The translations under genes and the position numbers were made by a program. The notes beneath the pieces are model-generated. The model had not been told where the DNA came from and made no database searches. It saw nothing but the letters and a program-made list of their open reading frames with translations. Of a stretch of DNA of 18,173 nucleotides, positions 7,904-15,797 are shown piece by piece (within the stretch, counting starts at the first letter, position 1; every line of letters starts with the position of its first letter). This DNA is from JAOZMY01 sp964577975 (GTDB taxonomy: Bacteria > Desulfobacterota > S145-22), in contig CAZOBB010000134.1 of the NCBI GenBank assembly GCA_964577975.1, forward strand, positions 1 to 18,173. Reading direction: 5' to 3'.

Positions 7904-9318
7904 ACGGCACCTCCGAAAAAACTGCGATTAATCTGATCCTGCAACAACTCGACGGCATGGAGCGATTTCCTCAACAGCTCCTGCCCTTCCTGATCCAAAA
8001 GAGAAGGGTCGATGGCGTTCGTGGAAGGAAGCCCCCGGGCGAACCGATGCAGTTGATACAAAGCCCGGAATACCATCAAATGGTAATACGCCTCTTTCAG
8101 TCCCGTCACGACCTTCGTATCCAGCAAGGCGTGCCTTTCCAGAAGGGAAAGCCGTTTCAGGGTATGCGTCTCCCCCATCAGGCGATTTTTCACACAGAGG
8201 ACGCGCACGAGAATCGTTAACGGCGACCAACCGTTCAGCTTCAAATCCAACGTTCCCTTGTCGGGGCCGGTCTTTTTGACCTTCAGCCGCTTGAACATCC
8301 CAAGCGCCACCGGCATCAGGATGGCGGAATGGGCAATCTGATTGAGAATATCCGCGTTCTTCGGCAGATACGCATGAAGCAGCTCCATAAACTTATTCGA
8401 AAGCTCTTCATCGCCCGCCACGTAACGGCAGTCCATCAGGATATTCATATCGAGGATGGAAAGCTCTCCCGCACCGTATTTCACCTTTCCGATGAGACGG
8501 CGTTCCCATCGTGAAAGCGTCCCTCGCCATTTATCGTAGGACGGCATGATATGCCCTTTACACCGTTGAATGCCAACGCGGTCGAGAAGGTCCTCCATTT
8601 TCTTACAAAAGACGGCGAAATATCTTCCCGTAAGATCGATCCTATCCGCGTCCGCCAGCGTCTCGCCTTGATCGAAACGGAGCAAACGGACAAGAAGGGA
8701 TTCCGGGAGACGCTCCCGCAACTCTTTCTGGCTCTCCTCCGTGGCCTCATACACCAGCAGGTTATCTTGATCCGTCGCGAACATTTGCTCGCCGCGCCCG
8801 TCGCTTCCCAACGCCATCCAAGCGTATCGAGCGGGGATAGGGCCAAAACCCTCCTGCACCATCGCCTGCTCCGCCATATCCAACAGCCCTTCGGTCAAAC
8901 ACCTCCGATAAGCGGTCAAGGCACTCTGCAGTTCCACCACCGAAGCCGTTTCGAGAAATCTTTGACCCGCCCAGCACATAAAATCGGTATGATGTTGCCA
9001 CCATCTCTCGGGCTCTTTTGGAAGGGTCGAAACCTCACGAGAAAAGGCAAGAAATTCCTCCCTTTGGCGCTTCACGGAAGTACGCTCTCGCTTTATACGA
9101 CGTACCAGTCGTTCCAACGTCGTCAAACGTTCTTCCACCGTCATGCTCTGAGGATGATAGGTTTCGCCTATGTCTCCCAAAAGCTTGGATGGAAAATAGC
9201 TCTTATCCCTCAAGGGGATGAGGGTTGCAAGATTCCTCCGGAAATCAGAAAAAACCTGAAAACACGAAGGGGTGTTCTTTTTTGCCTCCTTGGTTTCCCC
9301 GTGTGTTTCTAATATCAT
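7900..9318 (-). CDS. DUF294-type putative nucleotidyltransferase
   Basis: A 472-residue protein with a GlnD-like nucleotidyltransferase core. The motif GSDGRGEQ (171-178) followed by TDQDN (182-186) supplies the Gly-Ser and paired Asp residues of the polymerase-beta-type active site. Ahead of it lies a charged, probably coiled helix (about 59-95) and a helical region with LETASVVELQSALTAYR. The C-terminal half matches the substrate-binding domain that always follows DUF294 (KGHIMPSYDKWRGTLSRWE, later LDLKLNGWSPLTILVRVLC). No cyclic-nucleotide or CBS domain is present; the CBS pair is encoded by the overlapping next gene. The target of nucleotidylation, if any, is unknown. The ATG has no clear Shine-Dalgarno, because a hairpin stands directly upstream; an internal ATG at residue 59 is a possible alternative start that would keep the catalytic domain. 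Confidence 0.85.
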   Translation of the reverse strand: MILETHGETKEAKKNTPSCFQVFSDFRRNLATLIPLRDKSYFPSKLLGDIGETYHPQSMTVEERLTTLERLVRRIKRERTSVKRQREEFLAFSREVSTLPKEPERWWQHHTDFMCWAGQRFLETASVVELQSALTAYRRCLTEGLLDMAEQAMVQEGFGPIPARYAWMALGSDGRGEQMFATDQDNLLVYEATEESQKELRERLPESLLVRLLRFDQGETLADADRIDLTGRYFAVFCKKMEDLLDRVGIQRCKGHIMPSYDKWRGTLSRWERRLIGKVKYGAGELSILDMNILMDCRYVAGDEELSNKFMELLHAYLPKNADILNQIAHSAILMPVALGMFKRLKVKKTGPDKGTLDLKLNGWSPLTILVRVLCVKNRLMGETHTLKRLSLLERHALLDTKVVTGLKEAYYHLMVFRALYQLHRFARGLPSTNAIDPSLLDQEGQELLRKSLHAVELLQDQINRSFFGGAV

Positions 9319-9328
9319 GACAGGTTCC

Positions 9329-9349
9329 GGAACACGCGAACCGTGTTCC
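9329..9349 (-). promoter_or_regulatory. Hairpin between valS and the nucleotidyltransferase gene
   Basis: GGAACACG (9329-9336) and CGTGTTCC (9342-9349) form a perfect 8-base stem with a 5-base loop, in the 44-base gap after valS. On the transcribed minus strand it ends 10 bases before the next start codon and is not followed by a U-run, so it is not an ordinary terminator. It could be a processing or stabilising stem, or restrict ribosome access to the downstream start. Confidence 0.5.
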
Positions 9350-9362
9350 CAGGTGAGGCAAC

Positions 9363-12017
9363 CTACGCCTCGATATGGCGGAGCATCTCCTTGTTCCGCT
9401 CCAACCGTTCCATGACCGACAGAAGGGCGGTGCGTTTTTCTTCTTCTTTCTCCACCACCTCTTTGGGCGCCTTGTCTCGAAAATTCTTATTGGAAAGCTT
9501 TTTCTCTATCTTTTCCAGCTCTTTTCCATGTTTCTGGAGACGCTTTTCGATACGGGCAAGCTCTCCGGCAATGTCGACGATACCGAGAATCGGCACGTAG
9601 ATCTCGAATCTTTCGAAAATCGCCGTAGCCGATCCCTTTGGCCGGACGGCGTTTCGCCCTACCTTCAGCTCCTCTAGCCGCGCCAAATCTTTTATGCTCT
9701 CCGCGTGTTCATCAAAGAGTGACGCAACGGCATCGTCATGGGCGTTGACGGTCGCCCGAAGCAATCGGGAAGGAGGAATCTCCATCTCTCCCCGTATGTT
9801 CCGAATCCCTGTAATCGCTTGAAGCAACAACTCCATCTCCCCGGCCACCCTTTCATCTCGGAAGGCGTCACGCCCAACCGGAAACGCCGCCTTCACGATG
9901 CTGATCCCCTCGTGGGGAATTCTTTGCCAAATCTCCTCCGTGATGTATGGCATAAAGGGATGTAACAGGCGCAAAGACTGATCGAGGACGTAAAAGAGAG
10001 TCCGTTGGGTCTCTTTTTTGACCTCTTTCAGACGTCGGCCATAGAGAATCGGCTTGATCAGCTCCAGATACCAATCACAAAACCGATGCCAGAAGAACTG
10101 GTAGATCGCCCCTGCCGCTTCGTTGAAACGATACTGATCAATGGCCTCCGTAACCGCTTGAACCGTCTCGTTCAGTTCATGGAGAATCCAACGATTGTAC
10201 CGATGCGCGATACCCTCCACGCGTGGAATCTCCGAAAAATCCGGGCAACTTTGAAAGATGAAACGGGCGGCGTTCCAAATCTTGTTCGCAAAATTCCGAT
10301 ACCCTTCGATCCGGTCCTCGGAGAGGAGGATGTCCCGTCCCTGGGCGGCGAATGCCGCCAAGGTAAACCGAAAGGCGTCGGTTCCGAATTTGTCCATCAT
10401 CACCAAGGGATCGATGACGTTCCCCTTCGATTTAGACATCTTCTGCCCATGGGCATCCCGTACCAGGGCGTGGATGTACACATCCCGGAAGGGAACATCA
10501 CCCATGAAATGGAGCCCCATCATCATCATCCGCGCCACCCAGAAAAATAGGATGTCGAAGCCGGTCACCAGCACGGAGGTCGGATAAAAAACCTCCAAAT
10601 CCTTTGTTTCCTCCGGCCATCCCAATGTGGAAAAGGGCCAAAGAGCCGAGCTGAACCACGTGTCCAAGACATCCGTCTCTCTCCACAGCTCCCTGGAGCC
10701 ACACGCCTCGCATGTCGTGACGTCTTCGCGCGCGACGGTGATGTGGCCACACGCCTTGCAATACCAGGCAGGAATCCGATGCCCCCACCAGATCTGACGC
10801 GAAATGCACCAATCACGGATATTTTCCATCCAATCAAAATAGGTCTTTTCCCACACACGGGGGACGATCCGTGTGTCTCCCTTTCGCACCGCCTCGATGG
10901 CCTTTTCCGCCAGAGGCTTTATCTTCACAAACCATTGTTTCGAGAGGGACGGCTCTATCACGGTTTTGCAACGGTAACAGTGGCCAACCTGATGTTCGTA
11001 CGGTTCAACCTTTACCAAATATCCCTGTTCTTCCAAATCCTTTACGATCTTTTCACGACATGCGAAACGGTCGAGCCCCCGATAGGCTTCTCCCGCCTCT
11101 GCGCTCATGTATCCCTCATCGTCGATAACCTTGATCATGTCCAGGTGATGCGTCTGCCCCAAAAGGAAGTCATTCATGTCGTGAGCGGGAGTCACCTTCA
11201 AGGCTCCCGTTCCAAATTCCATGTCCACGTATCGATCACCAATAACGGGTATCTCCCTCCCTACGAGGGGGAGGATCGCGACGGAACCGATATAGCGCTT
11301 ATAACGCTCATCCGAGGGATTCACCGCCACGGCGGTATCCCCGAGCATCGTCTCGGGCCGCGTCGTGGCCACGACCAGCTCTCCCCCCCCTTTAAGGGGA
11401 TACCGAATATGATAGAGATGCCCCTGATGGGGCTCGTGCTCCACCTCGAGATCGGACAAGGCGGTGTGGCACCGGGGACACCAGTTGATCACATAGTCTC
11501 CTCGATAGATGAGACCTTCGTGGTAGAGGCGGTAAAATACCTCTCGAACCGCCTTGGAAAGCCCCTCGTCCATGGTAAACCGCTCTCGGGACCAGTCACA
11601 CGAGGCTCCCAGGCGCTTCAACTGGTTGATGATGGCCCCACCCGACTCTTCCCGCCATTTCCACACGCGCTCGATAAACTTTTCGCGCCCCAGATCGTGG
11701 CGCGTCTTTCCCTCTTGGGCCAACTGCCGTTCCACGACGTTCTGTGTGGCGATACCCGCATGGTCCATCCCCGGCACCCACAGGACGTTATAACCCTGCA
11801 TCCGTTTCGTCCGGATGAGAATATCCTGAAGGGTATTGTTCAAGGCGTGGCCCATGTGGAGGGATCCTGTGACATTGGGAGGTGGAATGACAATAGAATA
11901 GGGTGGATCGGAACTCTCGGCATCCGCCCGGAACAACTCATTGTCCATCCAAAAATCGTACCATTTCCCCTCGACCGTTTTCGGTTCGTACACCTTGTCC
12001 AAATACATCTTTTCCAT
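9363..12017 (-). CDS. valS: Valine--tRNA ligase
   Basis: This class I aminoacyl-tRNA synthetase charges tRNA(Val) with valine in the cytoplasm and edits threonine errors. The 884-residue protein is full length. The HIGH motif reads HMGH (54-57) after PPPNVTG; the CP1 editing domain contains TTRPETMLGDTAVAVNP (218-234) and GTGALKVTPAHD (269-280); a zinc-type cluster has Cys at about 420, 423, 436 and 439; KMSKS is at 526-530; an anticodon-binding region follows, and the C-terminus (about 815-884) is the lysine/glutamate-rich coiled arm typical of ValRS. An ATG three codons downstream is an equally possible start. It is the first gene of a leftward run with the nucleotidyltransferase, CBS, gatC and gatA genes. 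Confidence 0.98.
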   Translation of the reverse strand: MEKMYLDKVYEPKTVEGKWYDFWMDNELFRADAESSDPPYSIVIPPPNVTGSLHMGHALNNTLQDILIRTKRMQGYNVLWVPGMDHAGIATQNVVERQLAQEGKTRHDLGREKFIERVWKWREESGGAIINQLKRLGASCDWSRERFTMDEGLSKAVREVFYRLYHEGLIYRGDYVINWCPRCHTALSDLEVEHEPHQGHLYHIRYPLKGGGELVVATTRPETMLGDTAVAVNPSDERYKRYIGSVAILPLVGREIPVIGDRYVDMEFGTGALKVTPAHDMNDFLLGQTHHLDMIKVIDDEGYMSAEAGEAYRGLDRFACREKIVKDLEEQGYLVKVEPYEHQVGHCYRCKTVIEPSLSKQWFVKIKPLAEKAIEAVRKGDTRIVPRVWEKTYFDWMENIRDWCISRQIWWGHRIPAWYCKACGHITVAREDVTTCEACGSRELWRETDVLDTWFSSALWPFSTLGWPEETKDLEVFYPTSVLVTGFDILFFWVARMMMMGLHFMGDVPFRDVYIHALVRDAHGQKMSKSKGNVIDPLVMMDKFGTDAFRFTLAAFAAQGRDILLSEDRIEGYRNFANKIWNAARFIFQSCPDFSEIPRVEGIAHRYNRWILHELNETVQAVTEAIDQYRFNEAAGAIYQFFWHRFCDWYLELIKPILYGRRLKEVKKETQRTLFYVLDQSLRLLHPFMPYITEEIWQRIPHEGISIVKAAFPVGRDAFRDERVAGEMELLLQAITGIRNIRGEMEIPPSRLLRATVNAHDDAVASLFDEHAESIKDLARLEELKVGRNAVRPKGSATAIFERFEIYVPILGIVDIAGELARIEKRLQKHGKELEKIEKKLSNKNFRDKAPKEVVEKEEEKRTALLSVMERLERNKEMLRHIEA

Positions 12018-12052
12018 CTCTGTTCATCCCCGCTTTCTAGGAAATCGGGCGT

Positions 12053-12081
12053 AGTCTATCGTTGAAAGAAAGGAAAAGCAA
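12053..12081 (-). promoter_or_regulatory. Weak possible promoter for valS
   Basis: On the minus strand TTGCTT (12081-12076) and TAGACT (12058-12053) stand 17 bases apart, 36 bases before the valS start. The matches are three of six (-35) and four of six (-10), so this is only a suggestion. The 176 bases between valS and oppD must also hold the oppD promoter; I see no convincing one. They also contain a 6-base dyad, AGCAAG at 12077-12082 and CTTGCT at 12090-12095. Confidence 0.2.
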
Positions 12082-12193
12082 GCCCTCCCCTTGCTCCATG
12101 AATCACTTTCCTGCCTTCTTTCCAGCCTTTGGGATCATTGACTTTGGCAGGGGAGGTTGATAAAGAGGCAAAAAACCCTTTGGGAGGGACATC

Positions 12194-13207
12194 ATCCAAA
12201 AAACATCGGCGGGAGAAAAAGAACCTCTCCTCCGCGTTGAAAATCTCGAAGTCACCTTCGACACGTCGGAAGGGGTGGTACACGCCGTAAATGGCGTCAG
12301 CTTCGAGATAGGAAGAGGCGAGATCGTGGGATTGGTTGGCGAATCCGGATGTGGAAAAAGCGTAACCGCCCTCTCGATTCTTCGGCTTCTCCCCCTACCT
12401 CCGGCACGTATTCCCCACGGGAAAATCTTCTTCAAAGGGAAGGACCTCCTCGCGCTTTCCGAGGAAGAAATGCGGGCTCTCCGGGGACGATCCATCGCCA
12501 TGGTATTTCAGGACCCCATGACTTCTCTCAACCCCGTTTTCAAGATCGGGTATCAAATAAAGGAAATGATACACACCCATTACCCCCACATGGACTCGTC
12601 TGCCGTCGAAAAACGGGTGGTTGAACTCCTGCGACTGGTCAAGATCCCTTCACCCGAATCGCGATTGGACGCCTATCCCCACCAGCTTTCCGGTGGCCTT
12701 CGTCAACGGGTGATGATCGCCATGGCCTTGGCGTGCGAACCGGACCTGATCATCGCGGACGAGCCGACCACGGCCCTGGATGTCACCATCCAAGCTCAGA
12801 TTCTCGAGCTGATTCACGAACTTCAAGAGACCCTCGATCTCTCGGTCCTCCTCATCACCCACGACCTCGGTATCGTCGCCCAGACGACGCAACACGTCCT
12901 TGTCATGTATGCCGGCAGGATCGTCGAGATGGCCCCAACTGCCGAAATCTTCAAAACGCCCCACCACCCTTATACGCAGGGATTGTTGCGGTCTCTGCCC
13001 GGCCGCTATGTCCATATACGGGGGAAACAGAAACTTCCCTCCATTCCAGGCATGGTTCCCAATCTCATCGGCCCCCTGCAGGGTTGCCTATTCCGTGACC
13101 GATGTGATCGGGCAACGGACATTTGCTCGCAAAGGACACCAGATCTTATGCCTCTAGGTGAAACGTCCCACTACGTGCGATGCTGGCACAGCATGGAGGG
13201 CTTGTGA
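12194..13207 (+). CDS. oppD: Oligopeptide/dipeptide ABC transporter ATP-binding protein (OppD/DppD type)
   Basis: A cytoplasmic ATPase that powers import of peptides (or, in some relatives, nickel or opines) through OppB/OppC-type permeases. Walker A GESGCGKS, Q-loop VFQDPMTSLNP, signature LSGGLRQR, Walker B LIIADEP and H-loop LLITHD are all intact. The C-terminal oligopeptide extension has the cysteine pattern GCLFRDRCDRATDIC and a final Cys in YVRCW. The start is a puzzle. Homology (PLLRVENLEVTFDT) runs well upstream of the first canonical start, a GTG at 12275, yet no ATG, GTG or TTG lies in frame between that GTG and the tandem stops TGA TAA at 12158-12163. I place the start at ATC 12194, five bases after GGGAGGG, giving 337 residues, the usual family length. 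A frameshift near the A-runs is the alternative. oppF overlaps its stop. Confidence 0.9.
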   Translation: MQKTSAGEKEPLLRVENLEVTFDTSEGVVHAVNGVSFEIGRGEIVGLVGESGCGKSVTALSILRLLPLPPARIPHGKIFFKGKDLLALSEEEMRALRGRSIAMVFQDPMTSLNPVFKIGYQIKEMIHTHYPHMDSSAVEKRVVELLRLVKIPSPESRLDAYPHQLSGGLRQRVMIAMALACEPDLIIADEPTTALDVTIQAQILELIHELQETLDLSVLLITHDLGIVAQTTQHVLVMYAGRIVEMAPTAEIFKTPHHPYTQGLLRSLPGRYVHIRGKQKLPSIPGMVPNLIGPLQGCLFRDRCDRATDICSQRTPDLMPLGETSHYVRCWHSMEGL

Positions 13208-14211
13208 TGATCCATACGGGATCCAATCCGTTGCTGAAAGGAGTGGGAATCCACAAAAAATATCCTGTGAAGAAAGGATGGATCGATACCAAACAGTCCT
13301 ACGTCCACGCCCTCAACGGCATTGACCTCTCTCTTGATAGAGGGGAAACACTAGGGCTCGTGGGAGAATCGGGCTGCGGAAAATCGACCCTCGGCCGCAT
13401 CCTGGCCCGTCTAGAAGATGATTACGAAGGCAAGGTCCTTTTTGGCGAAACGGACGTAACCTCTCTGAAGGGGGAAGCCCTCAAGGCCTTCCGGCGCAAC
13501 GTCCAGGTTGTTTTCCAAGACCCCTTCTCCTCTCTTAACCCTCGAATGAAGGTGGGAAACATCATTCGGGAACCCTTAGACATCCACAAGGTGGGAACGC
13601 CCTCGGAGCGAAGAGAACGACTCAACGAACTCCTTCATCTGGTGGGGCTCCAAGCCGACTACGCCTCCCGTTACCCTCACGAATTCAGCGGTGGTCAACG
13701 GCAAAGAATCGGGCTTGCCCGGGCTTTGGCTCTCAATCCCGAGCTTATCGTGTGTGATGAACCCGTTTCCGCCCTCGACGTCTCGATCCAGGCCCAGATT
13801 CTAAATCTCTTCCTGGATCTCCAAGAAAAACTTGGGCTCACCTATCTCTTCATCTCCCACGACCTTCACGTGGTACAATTCATCAGTGACCGTGTCGCCG
13901 TCATGTATCTGGGAAAGATCTTCGAATTGGCCCCAAAAGAAAACCTCTACCATTCCCCGCTTTCTCCCTATACCAAGGCCCTCCTCGCGGCGTCTCCTTT
14001 ACCCGATCCAGAGAAAAAACGGCCAGTTTTACGCCTCAAAGGAGACATGCCCGATCCGATCAACCTTCCCACCGGCTGCCTTTTTCACCCGCGATGCCCG
14101 TATAAGGAAAAGAAATGCGAAAACGCCGCCCCCGCCCTTGTCGAGGTCGCCCCTGGCCATTACGTCCGATGTTTTCTCCATCACGACGACGTAGAAACGG
14201 CTACCGTCTAG
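13207..14211 (+). CDS. oppF: Oligopeptide/dipeptide ABC transporter ATP-binding protein (OppF/DppF type)
   Basis: Second ATPase of the heterodimeric motor that pairs with OppD. The 334-residue protein has Walker A GESGCGKS (53-60), Q-loop VFQDPFSSLNPR, signature FSGGQRQR (160-167), Walker B LIVCDEP (180-186) and H-loop YLFISHD. The C-terminal oligopeptide domain includes LPTGCLFHPRCPYKEKKC and ends with YVRCF. The KKYPVKKGW stretch near the N-terminus is typical of OppF. The ATG at 13207 is chosen because GGAGGG lies 6 bases upstream and because it overlaps the oppD stop (TGATG); an upstream ATG at 13180 lies deep inside oppD and adds residues foreign to the family. No permease or substrate-binding protein gene accompanies the pair, so the transporter must be completed elsewhere. 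The convergent gene ends 23 bases away. Confidence 0.95.
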   Translation: MIHTGSNPLLKGVGIHKKYPVKKGWIDTKQSYVHALNGIDLSLDRGETLGLVGESGCGKSTLGRILARLEDDYEGKVLFGETDVTSLKGEALKAFRRNVQVVFQDPFSSLNPRMKVGNIIREPLDIHKVGTPSERRERLNELLHLVGLQADYASRYPHEFSGGQRQRIGLARALALNPELIVCDEPVSALDVSIQAQILNLFLDLQEKLGLTYLFISHDLHVVQFISDRVAVMYLGKIFELAPKENLYHSPLSPYTKALLAASPLPDPEKKRPVLRLKGDMPDPINLPTGCLFHPRCPYKEKKCENAAPALVEVAPGHYVRCFLHHDDVETATV

Positions 14212-14234
14212 AAAAGGGGGGAAACGAGCTTTCG

Positions 14235-14555
14235 CTAACGGATAATACTGCCTGGGGGGACCTTTTTCTCCGGCTGCAACAGGACAGGGCGACCCTCCAC
14301 ATCCACCGCCAATATCATCCCGTGGCTCTCGATACCTCGGAATTTCTTCGGTTCCAGATTCATTAAAAGGGGAACCTGCCTTCCGATCAGCGCCGCCGGC
14401 TCGAAATACTCCGCCATTCCCGCCACAATCTGCCGGGTCTCTCCGCCCACGTCTATCGTCAGGCGGAGAAGCTTATCCGTGTTCGGCACCTTCTCGACCT
14501 CTTTAATCTCCCCTATTCGAAGCTCCAGCCTTTTGAATTCATCAAAAGAAATCAC
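14235..14555 (-). CDS. Free-standing tRNA-binding protein, MetRS C-terminal domain type
   Basis: A 106-residue OB-fold protein of the Trbp111/CsaA/MetG C-terminal family, usually annotated as the beta subunit of methionyl-tRNA synthetase. Family landmarks are ISFDEFKRLELRIGEI (2-17), VPNTDKLLRLTIDVG (23-37), RQIVAGMAEYF, and KKFRGIESHGMILA (70-83). As a dimer such proteins bind the outside of the tRNA elbow and can improve methionyl-tRNA synthetase binding in trans. The start is placed at GTG 14555 because AAGGAGG lies seven bases upstream and the protein then begins exactly at the family N-terminus. An upstream GTG at 14582 would add nine unconserved residues and bury the Shine-Dalgarno. CsaA-type chaperone activity is an alternative role. 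The catalytic metG is not in the window. Confidence 0.9.
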   Translation of the reverse strand: MISFDEFKRLELRIGEIKEVEKVPNTDKLLRLTIDVGGETRQIVAGMAEYFEPAALIGRQVPLLMNLEPKKFRGIESHGMILAVDVEGRPVLLQPEKKVPPGSIIR

Positions 14556-14608
14556 CTTCAACCCTCCTTGACGCGACGACACCCACTTCTTTCAAAGGAT
14601 TTCCCGAA

Positions 14609-15649
14609 CTAATCCGTTGAACCCTCTTCAGGCACCCCGTTGCTCAACATGATCGCGAGCCATCGGGTTTCTTCCTGGGAATCGAGAGCGATCTTCACCA
14701 CCATGGTCAAGGGTACCGAAAGGAACATTCCCACGGGCCCAAACACCCACCCCCAAAACACCAAAGAAAGAAAAACGACGAGGGTGGAAAGACCCAGTCC
14801 CTTCCCCATGATCTTCGGTTCCACCACATTACCCACAATCATATTGACGAGAAGATACCCCACGGCAATCACGATCGTTCGCCCTATCCCGAATTGGATT
14901 AGGGAAAGAAGGATCGCCGGGATGGCGGCGATTATCGACCCGATCGTCGGGATATAATTCAAGAGAAAGGCCGCAAGTCCCCACAAAAAGGCGTAGTGAA
15001 GCCCCACGGCCCAGAGCAAAAGGGTAATGACCAATCCCGTAACGAGGGACGTCAAACTTTTGAGTGCCATATATCGTGTGACATTGGAAAGAAAGGTCTC
15101 AAAATATGATACGGTGGCCGGCGTCTTGGCGATAAAGGCAAGCTTTTTGGAAAAGGCGGCCGACTCCGTCAAGATGAAAATGACTACCAGGATCGTGAAA
15201 AAGCTATTGGACATGACACTGCCAAAGCTTCGCAGGGATGTCGCGATGTATCGAATAACAACGGTCGGATTGAAGATATTGAGGAGGCGCTCCTTGGGAA
15301 GTTTTATCCCCAACTTGTTCGCAAGCTCGAAACTTTTCTGGACGAGAACCGTCAAGTTTTTTTGGTACTCCGGCAGATTCTGGGTAAACCCTTGCACAGA
15401 GGTACCAATCACAACCCCCACGACACCTATGATGAATAGGATCAAGAGAAAAATCGCCACCATGGAGAGGGCATCTGGGATACCTTTCTTATGGAGAAAA
15501 TGAAAAATGGGAAGACACACAATCGCGAAAAAAAGTGCCAATAAAAAAGGAACGATAAAACCACTCGCCACCTTCAAACCTGCCACAATAATCACAAATG
15601 CTGCAAAAGAAACAAGAAAATTAGGCGATCTTCTGTCATCCACCTCCAT
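14609..15649 (-). CDS. AI-2E family transporter (PerM/YhhT-like permease)
   Basis: A 346-residue inner-membrane protein of the AI-2E family, whose characterised members export autoinducer-2 or act as Na+/H+ or other exporters; the substrate here is unknown. It has hydrophobic segments near 11-48 and 60-82, a soluble amphipathic part (about 83-140), a segment near 146-161, and a C-terminal membrane block (about 198-322). Within that block are the conserved NYIPTIGSIIAAIP and the family signature NVVEPKIMGKGLGLSTLVVF followed by GPVGMFLSVPL. An in-frame GTG at 15658 would lie inside the -10 box of the likely promoter, so the ATG at 15649 is preferred; no Shine-Dalgarno precedes it. The gene stands alone upstream and runs towards the tRNA-binding protein gene. 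Confidence 0.9.
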   Translation of the reverse strand: MEVDDRRSPNFLVSFAAFVIIVAGLKVASGFIVPFLLALFFAIVCLPIFHFLHKKGIPDALSMVAIFLLILFIIGVVGVVIGTSVQGFTQNLPEYQKNLTVLVQKSFELANKLGIKLPKERLLNIFNPTVVIRYIATSLRSFGSVMSNSFFTILVVIFILTESAAFSKKLAFIAKTPATVSYFETFLSNVTRYMALKSLTSLVTGLVITLLLWAVGLHYAFLWGLAAFLLNYIPTIGSIIAAIPAILLSLIQFGIGRTIVIAVGYLLVNMIVGNVVEPKIMGKGLGLSTLVVFLSLVFWGWVFGPVGMFLSVPLTMVVKIALDSQEETRWLAIMLSNGVPEEGSTD

Positions 15650-15657
15650 AAGACTCA

Positions 15658-15686
15658 CTAATACAGAGTTCTCCCCCGTAAGTCAA
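15658..15686 (-). promoter_or_regulatory. Sigma70-type promoter of the AI-2E family gene
   Basis: On the minus strand TTGACT (15686-15681, five of six) and TATTAG (15663-15658, four of six) are separated by exactly 17 bases. Transcription would begin near 15652-15650, one to three bases before the ATG at 15649, so the message would have practically no leader. This also argues against the upstream GTG as start. Confidence 0.5.
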
Positions 15687-15715
15687 CCGCTGAAAAAATA
15701 TCTGTGGTTGTTCCG

Positions 15716-15759
15716 TTTGTCTCGTTTATTTCGTTTATCTCGTTGATCTCGTTTATTCG
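15716..15759. repeat. Tandem 9-base repeat, consensus TTTATCTCG
   Basis: Five consecutive units of 9 bases (the last 8) read from 15716: TTTGTCTCG, TTTATTTCG, TTTATCTCG, TTGATCTCG, then a shortened TTTATTCG. They differ from the consensus by zero to two bases. They open the non-coding stretch of roughly 340 bases between the AI-2E family gene and the crotonase gene. Units of the same sequence recur at 17577-17665. Confidence 0.85.
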
Positions 15760-15767
15760 CTTCGCGA

Positions 15768-15797
15768 GTTTTAAGTTGTTAAGTTATTAAGTTTTAA
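15768..15797. repeat. AT-rich tandem 7/8-base repeat, GTTxTTAA
   Basis: Four units in a row: GTTTTAA (15768), GTTGTTAA (15775), GTTATTAA (15783), GTTTTAA (15791). It is followed a few bases later by a perfect octamer duplication, CTCTCTCG at 15805-15812 and 15813-15820. No gene or hairpin explains them. Confidence 0.75.

Noticed and set aside
9329..9349. Rho-independent terminator after valS.
   Set aside because: The stem is perfect, but on the transcribed strand it is followed by GGAACCTGTC and not a T-run.
10743..12065. A 440-codon open frame on the + strand.
   Set aside because: It lies antisense to valS, whose protein is full length with every catalytic motif. The antisense translation shows no recognisable domain.
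12098..12160. A 20-codon frame starting at ATG 12098, in the same frame as oppD.
   Set aside because: It ends at TGA TAA before the region of oppD homology and has no ribosome site. It cannot be the oppD start without a stop-codon change.
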